A stretch of 64,000 nucleotides of DNA from Gammaproteobacteria bacterium (lineage in GTDB: Bacteria > Pseudomonadota > Gammaproteobacteria > Xanthomonadales > Wenzhouxiangellaceae), in NCBI GenBank assembly GCA_021772985.1, contig JAJFKX010000020.1, positions 1 through 64,000 of the forward strand. Direction: 5' to 3'. The notes beneath the pieces were generated by a model. It was not told the DNA's origin, did not search any database, and saw nothing but the letters and a program-made list of their open reading frames with translations. Positions 1 through 7,847 of the stretch are shown in pieces. Position numbers and translations under genes: made by a program. How positions within the stretch are numbered: the stretch's first letter is position 1; each line of letters starts with the position of its first letter.

Positions 1-125
1 TATCGATACACTCACAGTCTAAGCTGAGTGCAGTGGCTCGACAATTAAATGAGCGGCCTCGTAAAACGTTAGAATACGAGACGCCAGCTGGACGATTTAA
101 CGCATGTGTTGCGTCGATCGGTTGA
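1..125 (+). mobile_element. IS30-family transposase, C-terminal fragment (5' end outside window)
   Basis: An open frame entering from the left edge (codons from base 3) ends at the TGA at 123-125. It encodes 40 residues containing ARQLNERPRKTLEYETPA and ending RFNACVASIG. This is the conserved tail of IS30-family DDE transposases, which integrate the element by cut-and-paste or circle intermediates. Only the end of the gene is visible, so it cannot be said whether the element is complete upstream. The right inverted repeat should lie just after the stop, but I could not define it without the left end. It marks the left boundary of the accessory region. Confidence 0.8.
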
Positions 126-255
126 ACTCACAACTCGAAGCCGTCATTCGATGGGGGCTTGAACCAAAACTGAGTGGTGATTTACTTATATTAAAAGTAC
201 CCCCGATATAATGCCAGGTAATAAAACTGCTACATTTCAAGAGGAGCTACGACCA

Positions 256-489
256 ATGGTTAAGAAAACGCAGCACATTGTTAAAAATCCTGAAGGAGGC
301 TGGGCAGTAAAGAAAGGCGGCTCCTCAAAAGCAACTAAAATCCACAGAACTCAAAAAGAAGCTATTACTCATGGTAGAGCGATAGCGAAAAGCCAAAAGG
401 CAGAATTTTATGTTCACAAGCGTGATGGTAAAATTCGTGAAAAAGATAGCTATGGCCGAGATCCACATCCTCCAAAAGATAAAAAGTAG
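256..489 (+). CDS. DUF2188-family small protein
   Basis: This is a 77-residue basic protein matching the DUF2188 pattern: HIVKNPEGGWAVKKGG near the N-terminus, TQKEAITHGRAIAKSQ in the middle and DGKIREKDSYGRDPHPPK at the end. The family has no established biochemical role. An upstream in-frame ATG at 211 would add 15 residues, but the ATG at 256 has a GAGGAG ribosome site at 241-246 and begins where the family does. The stop lies 9 bases before the next gene, so the two are probably co-transcribed. Family assignment is good; function is unknown. Confidence 0.75.
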   Translation: MVKKTQHIVKNPEGGWAVKKGGSSKATKIHRTQKEAITHGRAIAKSQKAEFYVHKRDGKIREKDSYGRDPHPPKDKK

Positions 490-498
490 GCAGATTAA

Positions 499-1110
499 AT
501 GCCTGGTAATTTTGATAAGAATATTTTCGTTAATTGCCCTTTTGACGCCGATTACCGCCAACTGCTAGTAGGCATTATATTTACTATCATTTATTTTGGT
601 TACAAGCCTAGACTTTCCCTCGAAAGAGCAGACTCGGCTGAGTCTAGAATTGATAAAATATTAGGACTTATTAAAGAATCTAAATTTGGAATTCATGATC
701 TTTCTCGGCTTGTTTCCGTTGAAGAAGGTGAGGTTTATAGAATGAATATGCCCTTTGAATTAGGTATTGATTACGGGTGTAAAAAATTGAAAGGCGGAAA
801 ATGGGCGCAAAAAAAAATATTGATACTTGAAAAAGATAGATATAGATTTCAAAAAGCTCTATCTGATTTGTCCGGCTCTGATATTAAAAATCACGATGAT
901 AAAGTTGATAAAATCATTTCCTCTGTTCGTGATTGGTTTGTTACAGAAGAGTTAAAGCGCGGTGACAGTGGTAATAAAGTTTGGGATAGCTTTAATGACT
1001 TTCAGGCTTATTTATATGATGAGGTCGTAGAGAAAGATGGTCATGCATCAATTGATGATGTTCAGATACCTGAAATTATCCATCATATGGAGGTATGGTT
1101 TACGAAGTAA
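499..1110 (+). CDS. TIR/nucleoside deoxyribosyltransferase-like protein (inferred fold)
   Basis: This 203-residue soluble protein has no signal peptide. Visible motifs are a first strand NIFVNCPFD (residues 8-16), LERADSAESR (41-50), a strand with SKFGIHDLSR (61-70), and MNMPFELGIDYG (82-93) with Glu87. The order of a buried strand, polar loop, Ser-containing strand, and a hydrophobic residue followed by a conserved Glu resembles TIR and nucleoside 2-deoxyribosyltransferase-like folds. In those folds a Glu attacks the N-glycosidic bond of NAD or nucleosides. That similarity is inference from motif pattern, not an alignment. The gene lies 9 bases after the DUF2188 gene and both are AT-rich. 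An NADase or nucleotide-processing effector of a defence module is possible; other Rossmann-like folds are not excluded. Confidence 0.5.
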   Translation: MPGNFDKNIFVNCPFDADYRQLLVGIIFTIIYFGYKPRLSLERADSAESRIDKILGLIKESKFGIHDLSRLVSVEEGEVYRMNMPFELGIDYGCKKLKGGKWAQKKILILEKDRYRFQKALSDLSGSDIKNHDDKVDKIISSVRDWFVTEELKRGDSGNKVWDSFNDFQAYLYDEVVEKDGHASIDDVQIPEIIHHMEVWFTK

Positions 1111-1113
1111 ATG

Positions 1114-1179
1114 TAACAACGCCAGGGCGCTGATCAAATCTCCGCTTCTCTCCATGTTTCGCGGTGTGGCGGATGTTAG
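1114..1179 (+). repeat. weak attC-like inverted repeat after the TIR-like gene
   Basis: The stretch begins TAACAACGCC and ends GGCGGATGTTAG. The two ends pair imperfectly (TAACA, CGCCA and CGC blocks) over 66 bases. The arrangement and length echo the stronger attC-like site at 8354-8421, and both are followed within about 30 bases by GGGCAAA. The central pairing is poor, so this may be a decayed site or chance. Confidence 0.25.
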
Positions 1180-1190
1180 TGAATCTTTCA

Positions 1191-1257
1191 AATGGCCGAA
1201 TTGGGCAAACTTCAGTCTTATTTGAATTATGCAAAAGGCTGTGAAATACTCATAACA
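1191..1257 (+). repeat. intergenic repeat, copy 1
   Basis: A stretch of about 67 bases running GGCCGAATTGGGCAAAC, then TTATTTGAATTATGCAAAAG, then GGCTGTGAAATACTCAT. It matches the copies at 6257 and 7522 almost base for base across the last 45 positions. Its short TCTT/AAGG arms could form a weak hairpin. It sits between two genes and contains no credible open frame. Confidence 0.75.
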
Positions 1258-1328
1258 GACATTTGGTAAAGATTATTAGGAAGCAATCTTCATCAAAAGT
1301 AATTTTCAAATAGTAGGGGGTTAAATCT

Positions 1329-2093
1329 ATGACTGACACGATCTTTGGAATTGAAATTCCAGAGCTTTTGTTAAGAGTAGTGCTTTTTGTCGCTCCACCG
1401 CTCCTTATCATACTTGGCATGTACCTTGAACGATATCGTCAGCGAAAGCGGTTCTCTAGGCTGCAGAATAAGTCTTTAAGTCTTCTGGTTGAATCACTAA
1501 ATGAACCTAGAGAACACATAGTTCTACTTCATGCATTAAGACAATACTATGAAACAAGTGAATTTATAGAAGACTTCATAGCTTTAGATTCAAAGAAGAT
1601 TAAATCTTCTGGTCTTACTCTTACAGATTTTCTACAAGATGGCAATATCCCCCTTCTAATTCAACATTTGGACTCAATCGAGGAAAATGAAATGGTAATA
1701 GAAACAATGATAGCTGGAGTTAGTGCGGTATCGGCAACTATCCAAGCATGGGTAGCATTTAGAGATAGAAAAAGAGCAAGTGAAGCTTTTGAAGCTGAGT
1801 TTGAGCGAGTTATTCACTCAGATACAGTATCGGTAGAAGCAGAAGTACTCAAAAATATAGTTCCTGAAGATGTGTTGGACATAATTGAAGAGCGTGTACG
1901 TAGATGTTGGGCTGGTTATAAAGATGTAATAACAGGTGATGGTGAATTTCTTCCGGGAGAGATAGATGATGCAACCGCCGCTGTCAAAAAGTGCATATGC
2001 CGAGAACTAAGCCGTTTATACGATCTAAATGCTGGTCAAATTCCGCCTGGAGATCTTGGTGATTGGTGGAATGAATACTGTGTGGCTCGCTAA
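1329..2093 (+). CDS. membrane-anchored protein of unknown function
   Basis: A 254-residue protein with one N-terminal membrane segment (about residues 12-32, rich in Leu, Val and Ile) followed by the basic stretch ERYRQRKR. This predicts an N-out, C-in anchor with a mostly helical, acidic cytoplasmic domain. The C-terminus contains CICRELSRLYDLNAG and ends DWWNEYCVAR, with two Cys three residues apart (CIC). I do not recognise a named family. The start is supported by a GGGGG ribosome site at 1316-1321. It follows the TIR-like gene after a repeat, so it may be an independent cargo gene or a membrane partner of that unit. Confidence 0.6.
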   Translation: MTDTIFGIEIPELLLRVVLFVAPPLLIILGMYLERYRQRKRFSRLQNKSLSLLVESLNEPREHIVLLHALRQYYETSEFIEDFIALDSKKIKSSGLTLTDFLQDGNIPLLIQHLDSIEENEMVIETMIAGVSAVSATIQAWVAFRDRKRASEAFEAEFERVIHSDTVSVEAEVLKNIVPEDVLDIIEERVRRCWAGYKDVITGDGEFLPGEIDDATAAVKKCICRELSRLYDLNAGQIPPGDLGDWWNEYCVAR

Positions 2094-2167
2094 ATTGTAT
2101 ATAAACTAGAGCAAGTAACATCCGGTGAACTGTGAGGGTTATTAAATGCGAAGAAAAACGTTTTTTT

Positions 2168-2430
2168 AATGACTGCTTAGGGCAGAGGCTGTGTAAAAAC
2201 TCTATTTTGAAAATTACCTAGAGTATGAACCAAAACACTGCTTCAAGATAAGCAGCCTTTGATCGAGCTGATTAAAGCGACTGCGGTGACGAGTGTGTCG
2301 AGTGGTTTTTATTTGTGCTTAGAGCTCGAATAAAAAGGCCACTTTTGAGTTTTTACACAGTCTGGGCAATTTTCTGCCTTTTCGCATGCAGTTATTTGAT
2401 TAAATAAAAAGGCTGCAGAATACTCAAAGC
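2168..2430 (+). repeat. intergenic repeat, copy 2, split by a MITE-like insertion
   Basis: The left part (2168-2183, AATGACTGCTTAGGGC) and the right part (2364-2430, GGGCAATTTTCTGCC, then AAAAAGGCTGCAGAATACTCA in pieces) rejoin into a copy of the same repeat seen intact at 7522-7587. GGGC is duplicated at the junction. Reading the two halves as one interrupted copy explains most of the sequence between 2094 and 2488. I see no gene there. Confidence 0.65.
2184..2363. mobile_element. MITE-like non-autonomous element, 180 bp
   Basis: Terminal inverted repeats are AGAGGCTGTGTAAAAACTC at 2184-2202 and its near complement GAGTTTTTACACAGTCT at 2347-2363. Both ends are flanked by GGGC (2180-2183 and 2364-2367), consistent with a 4-bp target duplication. 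The interior has no transposase frame, so any movement would need a transposase supplied in trans. The ends resemble insertion-sequence termini of the GGCTGTGTnAAAAC type; I do not assign a family. A single end of the same type lies at 8484-8500. Confidence 0.65.
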
Positions 2431-2488
2431 GCATTCACACTACGAGTAACTGTTCGTAAGAAGCAATATTTATACAGGGTTTCTTACT

Positions 2489-3391
2489 TTAAAAACGATT
2501 GTTAAGCCGAACCACAAGAAAATCGAGAAAGGCTCGAACTTTCGGAGTCGCACCGCGATGACTAGGGAAAACAGCATGAAATTCCACAGGTGGGACTGCC
2601 CAACCGTCTAAGACTCGAACGAGCCGTTCAGAGTAATCAGAGGTCTGCATGTAAGCAGGAAGAATTGTAATTCCTGCTCCATCGGCAACCATACTTCTTA
2701 ACGTACCGAAGTCGTTAATAGATGCGCGCGGAGATAGCGTTATTTTTTTGCTGATATCACCTTTTAAAAGCGTCCATTGGTCGTTGTCGTCTCTACCATT
2801 CATCACCAAACAATTGTGATCCTCGAGATCCTCTGGCTTCTTGGGTGTGCCGCGTTTATTTAGGTACTCCTTGCTGGCGTAAAGAAATAAACCACAGTGT
2901 CCCAAGCTGCGCGCTACCAAGCTTGAATCCTCAAGTGTGCCAATCCTAATCACCATATCAAAGCCTTCGTCTATGACATCGACGTGGCGATTTGCCAAGA
3001 CTAATTCTAATTGCACCTCAGGGTGTTGGGCGAGAAATTCGGTGGCGATTGGCGCTAACAGTTGTTGGCCTGTCGTAACCGTGGCACTGACTCTCAGAGT
3101 GCCGCGAGGGATCTCCATAACCTGTTCGACGCAGAGATCTGCATGATTCGCCTCGTCGAGCATGCGACGACAATGCCGATAGTAGATATCACCTATTTCT
3201 GTGACGTGGACCTTTCGAGTGGTCCGTTCCAATAAACGCACCCCGAGCCGTTTTTCGAGGCTGGCAATTCGACGGCTGATATTCGACTTTGGCAACTGAG
3301 TTCTGTTTGCTGCTGCGGTAAACCCACCGGACTCTACTACGTAGGTAAAGATAGCGAGTTCATTCAAGTCTCTAATTACATTGTCTCTCAT
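2489..3391 (-). CDS. LysR-family transcriptional regulator
   Basis: A 300-residue LysR-type regulator. The N-terminal winged helix-turn-helix is clear: LNELAIFTYVVESGGFTAAA, then SNISRRIASLEKRLGVRLLERTTR. The C-terminal half is a periplasmic-binding-protein-like effector domain beginning around GTLRVSATVTTGQQLLAPI. It is transcribed divergently from the pirin gene with about 97 bases between them, the usual arrangement when a LysR protein controls its neighbour in response to a small ligand. ATG at 3391 is chosen over a TTG two codons upstream. The inducer is unknown. Confidence 0.9.
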   Translation of the reverse strand: MRDNVIRDLNELAIFTYVVESGGFTAAANRTQLPKSNISRRIASLEKRLGVRLLERTTRKVHVTEIGDIYYRHCRRMLDEANHADLCVEQVMEIPRGTLRVSATVTTGQQLLAPIATEFLAQHPEVQLELVLANRHVDVIDEGFDMVIRIGTLEDSSLVARSLGHCGLFLYASKEYLNKRGTPKKPEDLEDHNCLVMNGRDDNDQWTLLKGDISKKITLSPRASINDFGTLRSMVADGAGITILPAYMQTSDYSERLVRVLDGWAVPPVEFHAVFPSHRGATPKVRAFLDFLVVRLNNRF

Positions 3392-3423
3392 ATGCAACAG
3401 TCCGTTCTATTTGTGATTATTTA

Positions 3424-3440
3424 TTGTATCTATAAGACAA
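3424..3440. promoter_or_regulatory. candidate LysR operator in the divergent promoter region
   Basis: A short dyad, TTGTATCTATAAGACAA, lies midway between the divergent LysR and pirin starts. It has TTGT and ACAA arms around a 9-base AT-rich centre. LysR proteins commonly bind interrupted AT-rich dyads there. The site is short and was chosen by position, so confidence is low. Confidence 0.3.
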
Positions 3441-3488
3441 AGTATCATAGCCTCTGAAACAGAGACAAGCACCATTCGGAGGTGAATT

Positions 3489-4172
3489 GTGGAAATACTA
3501 CATAGAGATGATTTGAAACGCGGCGGCTTCGCAGGCCTACGCGAAACAAGGTTAGTAATGGATCGGCAAGTTTTTGGCGAGCGTGCGGAAGGGGGGGGCT
3601 GGGATGGTATTGGAAATTTTGTATACCTAGCGGATGCCCGGTTCTTACCTAAAGGCGAGACACGACTTCATAGCCACAAAGAAATCGACGTTATTTCAGT
3701 GATGATCGAAGGTCGAATTGCACATGAGGGTTCGTTAGAACACGGTCAAGAAATGGGTAGCCAACATGTTCAGGCGCAACGAGCTGGAGGCGAGGGGTTT
3801 TCTCACAACGAAATAAACCCAGACGATACGGAAAACAGAATGATCCAACTCTGGGTCCAGCCTGAGCGATCAGGTGAGCCAGCGGGCTACAAACTGTATA
3901 GCCCGATAGAAGGAGAAATGACCCGAGTGTATGGCGGCTCGACCGATCAAGACGAAACACTTGATGGGCATACTTTCATCGATGTTGGTCTTCTTGCCGC
4001 TGGCAACAACGTGAAAATTGACGGCCCTTTTATCGCGTATGTAACACGCGGGTCTGGTCGCATCAACGATAAAACTGTCGGCGATGGAGATCTCATTCGT
4101 GGAGAAAACCTTGAGTTCGATGCGGTAGAACCTGCGCAACTCATCGTCGTATATACCAATCAATTTAACTAA
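3489..4172 (+). CDS. pirin-family (bicupin) protein
   Basis: A 227-residue cytoplasmic bicupin. The metal-ligand pattern of pirins is kept: His61 and His63 in RLHSHKEIDV, and His106 and Glu108 in GFSHNEINP. The 45-residue spacing equals that of the classic 56/58/101/103 set. Some pirins are quercetin 2,3-dioxygenases (YhhW type) and others are redox sensors; which applies here cannot be told. The start is a GTG preceded by GGAGGTG. The isochorismatase-like gene follows after 11 bases, and the LysR gene is divergent. Confidence 0.88.
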   Translation: MEILHRDDLKRGGFAGLRETRLVMDRQVFGERAEGGGWDGIGNFVYLADARFLPKGETRLHSHKEIDVISVMIEGRIAHEGSLEHGQEMGSQHVQAQRAGGEGFSHNEINPDDTENRMIQLWVQPERSGEPAGYKLYSPIEGEMTRVYGGSTDQDETLDGHTFIDVGLLAAGNNVKIDGPFIAYVTRGSGRINDKTVGDGDLIRGENLEFDAVEPAQLIVVYTNQFN

Positions 4173-4183
4173 GGAGAATTACC

Positions 4184-4777
4184 ATGGCATACGAACGATT
4201 TAATGCTGATAACGCAGCAATGCTGCTGATAGACCATCAGGTCGGAACTATTGAATGGATGCATTCCGCACCAAAGAAAGACGTAATTCGTAACACGTTG
4301 GCGCTCGCTAAAACTGCGAAAGAACTCGGCATGCCGGTCATATTGACAAGCAGCCAGGAAGATCAAACACAAGGTCTATTATTGTCCGAGCTGAAAAAAA
4401 TCTTGCCCGAAGCGTATGAAAACCGAGTTAAGCGTGGAGGCATCGTTGACGCATTCGACGATCCTAATTTCACCAAGGCTGTGGAAGCAACGGGGCGAAA
4501 GAAATTGATCATGGCCGGACTATTGACCGAAGTCTGCTTAATCTATCCAGCACTGAATGCTCAGGATGAAGGCTATGAAGTACAAGCTGTTGCAGATGCA
4601 TCAGGCTCTGGAACGAAAATGGGCGACGAGATTGCGCTTGGTCGAATGCAACAAGCCGGCATTGGTGTCACTAGCACTATCCAAGTAATGTCCGAACTGG
4701 TCTTCGATTGGTCTAAGGGAGCAGGGCCAAAAATCCTGCCAATACTGGGTGAAATCTATGCAGACCTCGACGGATAG
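4184..4777 (+). CDS. isochorismatase-family cysteine hydrolase (YcaC-like)
   Basis: This 197-residue protein has the Asp-Lys-Cys triad of the isochorismatase-like fold. Asp17 lies in MLLIDHQVG, Lys83 in NRVKRGG and Cys118 in GLLTEVCLIYPAL, positions close to those of YcaC. The family cleaves amides and related bonds of small substrates through a Cys thioester. YcaC-type members have no firmly assigned substrate. AAGGAG stands just upstream of the ATG. It is the second gene of the pirin operon, suggesting a small detoxification or catabolic unit controlled by the LysR protein. Confidence 0.88.
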   Translation: MAYERFNADNAAMLLIDHQVGTIEWMHSAPKKDVIRNTLALAKTAKELGMPVILTSSQEDQTQGLLLSELKKILPEAYENRVKRGGIVDAFDDPNFTKAVEATGRKKLIMAGLLTEVCLIYPALNAQDEGYEVQAVADASGSGTKMGDEIALGRMQQAGIGVTSTIQVMSELVFDWSKGAGPKILPILGEIYADLDG

Positions 4778-4781
4778 TGCG

Positions 4782-5006
4782 ATGAAGCTAGGTGCTAAAA
4801 GTGCAGAACGCATATCAATATTGTTTATCGCAGCAGGGATGAGTCTTCTCATGTCGGCTGCGATGCTTTTGCTCAACGTTGGCGTGATCCCGGACTTTTT
4901 ATTGGCATGGTTGAAGAGTTGGGCGGTCTCGACTGTTGTGGCATACCCAGCTGCGCTCTTGATTGTGCCACTAGGGCGTAAGTTGTCTGGCTGGTTAATT
5001 CGTTGA
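4782..5006 (+). CDS. DUF2798 two-helix membrane protein
   Basis: A 74-residue hydrophobic protein with two membrane segments (ISILFIAAGMSLLMSAAMLL and WLKSWAVSTVVAYPAALLIV) and a basic C-terminus. This is the DUF2798 pattern, with MS near the end of helix 1 and the P-A-LL-V-PL-R stretch in helix 2. The ATG at 4782 begins 5 bases after the upstream stop. Earlier starts (GTG 4749, ATG 4758) would overlap the isochorismatase gene. It is the last gene of the three-gene operon and its function is unknown. Confidence 0.75.
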   Translation: MKLGAKSAERISILFIAAGMSLLMSAAMLLLNVGVIPDFLLAWLKSWAVSTVVAYPAALLIVPLGRKLSGWLIR

Positions 5007-5217
5007 TATCAGAAAAGTAGTTAAATTGTTGTTGCTCAAATGGCTCTTAAGGGCAAATATGCGACTACCCAGATGATATACTGATGACAGATTGCTATGA
5101 ACCAATAGGCAACGGCTAAATATCCGCTTTCTGGGTATCGATTCGGCCAATCGAATGACTTTTTAAATCTTAAACTACCGGGCATGACCTAGATCACGAT
5201 TCGTAGGAGGGATATAG

Positions 5218-6204
5218 ATGATGAAGTGTATGAGTGCTGCAGCTGCAGCGATTATTCTTGTTTTTGCGACTGCCACAGCGCTGGCACAGGATATTGATGG
5301 CATCATCGAGCACCCTATGATCAAGCGTTATCCGGGGCAGGTGATCGCCTGGCAGCACATTGAAAATTATCAACCCTACAAGGTGGCGGTTGGGCCGATC
5401 ACAGGTTACCGAGCAATCGCAGATTGGATCGAGACCGAAGGCCGGGTAACTCGCACATTCTACAAGTATGAAGGTGAAGACCGATCCTATTCCGAGGTCT
5501 ACAAGAATTATCTTGATGCCCTGAAAGCAGAGGGTTTCGACATTCTGGGTGAAGGCATTTCAGCGGATCGAAAAGGCTCAGCAGTTGGCTCAAGACAATG
5601 GATGGAAGTTACATTTCGTGCTAACCCAGCAACCAAGCCTGGTGCTGTAGGTACAATGTTTTCTGGTACATCCTCATCTGGTGGCGCAGGTGCAATCGTT
5701 GCCACCAAAGAACGCGCTGCTGGCACAGCTTATGTTGTTATCTATGTTGAGCAGCATTCGAGAAAATATATCGGTACGTTGATAGATATCGTTGAGGTCG
5801 AGGCCGCTGAAACAGGCCTGGTTGTTATCGATGCTGAAGCCATGGGCTCAGATATTGAAGAGTATGGTCGCGTTGTGCTGGATGGTATTGTGTTTGATTT
5901 TGATAAGGCCACACTGAAACCTGAGTCGAAGGCTGCGCTTGATGCGATTGCCGAATACCTGAAAGCGAACCCGGATAAGCGTTTTTATGTCGTTGGTCAT
6001 ACCGACTCGAAGGGTACCTTTGAGTACAATCGCAAGTTGTCCTCCGACCGAGCACAAACGGTCGCAGATGCATTAAAGGTGAACTATGACATAGCATCGG
6101 CTCGGCTGGAGCCCCACGGCGTCGGACCACTTGTTCCAGTGTTCTCTAATCAGAGTGATGCTGGCCGGGATAAAAACCGGCGCGTTGAGCTAGTCGAAAG
6201 GTAA
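5218..6204 (+). CDS. OmpA-family outer-membrane/periplasmic protein
   Basis: A 328-residue exported protein. The signal peptide is MMKCMSAAAAAIILVFATAT with cleavage near ALA-QD. The central region, about residues 25-215, is unassigned. The C-terminal OmpA-like peptidoglycan-binding domain (about 220-328) shows FDFDKATLKPESKAALD, VVGHTDSKGTFEYN, LSSDRAQTVADAL and GRDKNRRVELV, including the Asp and Arg that grip diaminopimelate. A strong AGGAGGG site precedes the ATG. It stands alone, with a repeat copy directly downstream. Confidence 0.9.
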   Translation: MMKCMSAAAAAIILVFATATALAQDIDGIIEHPMIKRYPGQVIAWQHIENYQPYKVAVGPITGYRAIADWIETEGRVTRTFYKYEGEDRSYSEVYKNYLDALKAEGFDILGEGISADRKGSAVGSRQWMEVTFRANPATKPGAVGTMFSGTSSSGGAGAIVATKERAAGTAYVVIYVEQHSRKYIGTLIDIVEVEAAETGLVVIDAEAMGSDIEEYGRVVLDGIVFDFDKATLKPESKAALDAIAEYLKANPDKRFYVVGHTDSKGTFEYNRKLSSDRAQTVADALKVNYDIASARLEPHGVGPLVPVFSNQSDAGRDKNRRVELVER

Positions 6205-6256
6205 TTGCAGCGGGGCATCGCTTGCTACTGGCCGCGAATTGCCCTCTGCTCTGTTT

Positions 6257-6328
6257 GGCCGAATGGCAGTATAGGGCAAACATCAGCCTTATTTGAATTA
6301 TGCAAAAGGCTTGAAATATTTATAGCAG
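6257..6328 (+). repeat. intergenic repeat, copy 3
   Basis: GGCCGAATGGCAGTATAGGG followed by CAAACATCAGCC, TTATTTGAATTATGCAAAAG and GCTTGAAATATTTATAGCAG. It aligns with copy 1 over essentially its whole length. AGCCTT (6285-6290) and AAGGCT (6306-6311) can pair as a small hairpin. It lies between the OmpA-like and DUF418 genes. Confidence 0.75.
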
Positions 6329-6374
6329 ATACTCCATAGAATAAAAGAGTGTTAGCTTGCTAGATGGAGTTTAC

Positions 6375-7454
6375 ATGAAACAACGGATTACAGGATTTGA
6401 TATTGCCAGAGCCTTTGCAATATTTGGCATGGTGATCGTTAATTTCAAAATTGCGATGAACGCAGAAACGGGTAGTGAGCTTTTGCTCGGATTCACAAGT
6501 CTCTTTGAAGGGCGAGCTTCCGCTCTTTTCGTGGTATTAGCAGGTGTTGGAGTCACGTTTCTGACAAAGAAATTCAGAGAATCTCAAGATCGTGTGTCGA
6601 TTATCAATGGTAGAAATATTTTGGCAAAACGAGGTCTGTTGTTGATTGTCATTGGGCTGGCATACACGCCTATCTGGGAGGCAGATATTCTACACTTCTA
6701 TGGCTTTTATTTTTTAATTGCAGCAGTAGTATTCTCTATAAAAGATCGAAGTTTGTTAGTGGCTTCAGCCTTGATTGTAGTGTTGTTTCCAATCTTGATG
6801 ATTTTCTTTGACTATGAGAAAGGATGGGACTGGGGCACATTAACCTATCATGGTTTCTGGACCATCGATGGCATGATCAGACATATTATATTTAATGGCT
6901 TTCACCCTGTAATACCTTGGTGTGCATTTTTAATATTCGGTATGTGGTTAGGCCGCCAGGACTTGTCAGAAACAACTGTTAGAAAAAAATTGCTTGCATG
7001 GTGTTTGGGCATTTGGGCCATTACTGAATTAGCATTTTTCGCATTAAGGGCGATACTAAGTAAGGGGAAAGAATTCGGCTTATCCGCAGAAGAAATAGAA
7101 TTTTTGTTTTCAACCTCCATCATTCCTCCTATGCCACAATATGTTATTGCGGCAGGGAGCCTAGCAGTTGTGATTATAATTTTTTGTTTATACCTCTCTG
7201 AGCGATTTGCCGAAAGCAAATTAACAACATGGTTGTATAAGACAGGTCAATTGTCACTTACCTTATATGTTGCTCATGTAATTGTTGGCATGGGCATTCT
7301 TGAGTCTGTTGGTCGATTGGATAATCAGACAATAAATTTCTCATTGTTTAGCTCATTTGTTTTTTGCGTCTTTGGAATCACGTTTAGTGTCATATGGCTG
7401 AAATACTTTAAAGTGGGACCACTTGAATGGATTTTTAGAAAAGTCGCAAGCTAA
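6375..7454 (+). CDS. DUF418/YeiB-like multispanning membrane protein
   Basis: A 359-residue polytopic membrane protein with about ten hydrophobic segments. It opens with RITGFDIARAFAIFGMVIVN, typical of the DUF1624/HGSNAT-like acyltransferase superfamily. It closes with KYFKVGPLEWIFRK, matching the GPLEW-R signature of DUF418. The biochemical role is undefined; transmembrane acyl transfer is a family-level inference. ATG 6375 with GATGGAG upstream is preferred to a TTG at 6357. Base composition is AT-rich like its island neighbours. Confidence 0.8.
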   Translation: MKQRITGFDIARAFAIFGMVIVNFKIAMNAETGSELLLGFTSLFEGRASALFVVLAGVGVTFLTKKFRESQDRVSIINGRNILAKRGLLLIVIGLAYTPIWEADILHFYGFYFLIAAVVFSIKDRSLLVASALIVVLFPILMIFFDYEKGWDWGTLTYHGFWTIDGMIRHIIFNGFHPVIPWCAFLIFGMWLGRQDLSETTVRKKLLAWCLGIWAITELAFFALRAILSKGKEFGLSAEEIEFLFSTSIIPPMPQYVIAAGSLAVVIIIFCLYLSERFAESKLTTWLYKTGQLSLTLYVAHVIVGMGILESVGRLDNQTINFSLFSSFVFCVFGITFSVIWLKYFKVGPLEWIFRKVAS

Positions 7455-7521
7455 CAAGTGGCGTATGAGCCAAGCATTAATGTTCGCTATTGGTCGAGAA
7501 CTGTCCTCTAGTCCGATTGCA

Positions 7522-7587
7522 CGAATGCCCGCTTAGGGCAATCTTCAGCCTTATTTGAATTATACAAAAGGCTGTAAAATACTCATT
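7522..7587 (+). repeat. intergenic repeat, copy 4
   Basis: ACGAATGCCCGCTTAGGGCA, then ATCTTCAGCC, TTATTTGAATTATACAAAAG and GCTGTAAAATACTCAT. This uninterrupted copy supplies the empty-site sequence for the MITE insertion at 2184-2363. It lies in the gene-poor 7455-7847 stretch. The sequence just after the DUF418 stop (TAACAAGTGGCG) resembles the left half of an attC site but lacks a matching right half. Confidence 0.75.
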
Positions 7588-7847
7588 TTTTCGCAACGCT
7601 CGGGCCCAGCCTGAACGAAAAATCCCTATTTTTGAAATAGCTTCTAGGAAAAACGCATGAAAAGCTAGTAAGATAGTGACCTATAACAGGGCGTGGGCTT
7701 TGTTAACTGGAGGGTGTTTTGAATAGGGTTCCTATATTAATCAACAAGATAGTTTTCATGTAACTGCGAATGAGAATTATTACTGAAATATAGAGACAAA
7801 TCTCTGTTAACAAAATTAACAGTGCTTTGTCGTTGTTAACGGATGTT

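Noticed and set aside
1037-1225. 62-residue plus-strand frame overlapping the TIR-like gene end
   Set aside because: It overlaps the established gene in another frame and has no coding signs.
7455-7530. attC-like start TAACAAGTGGCG after the DUF418 gene
   Set aside because: Only a left half is visible; no GTTAG partner or folding stem follows before the repeat.
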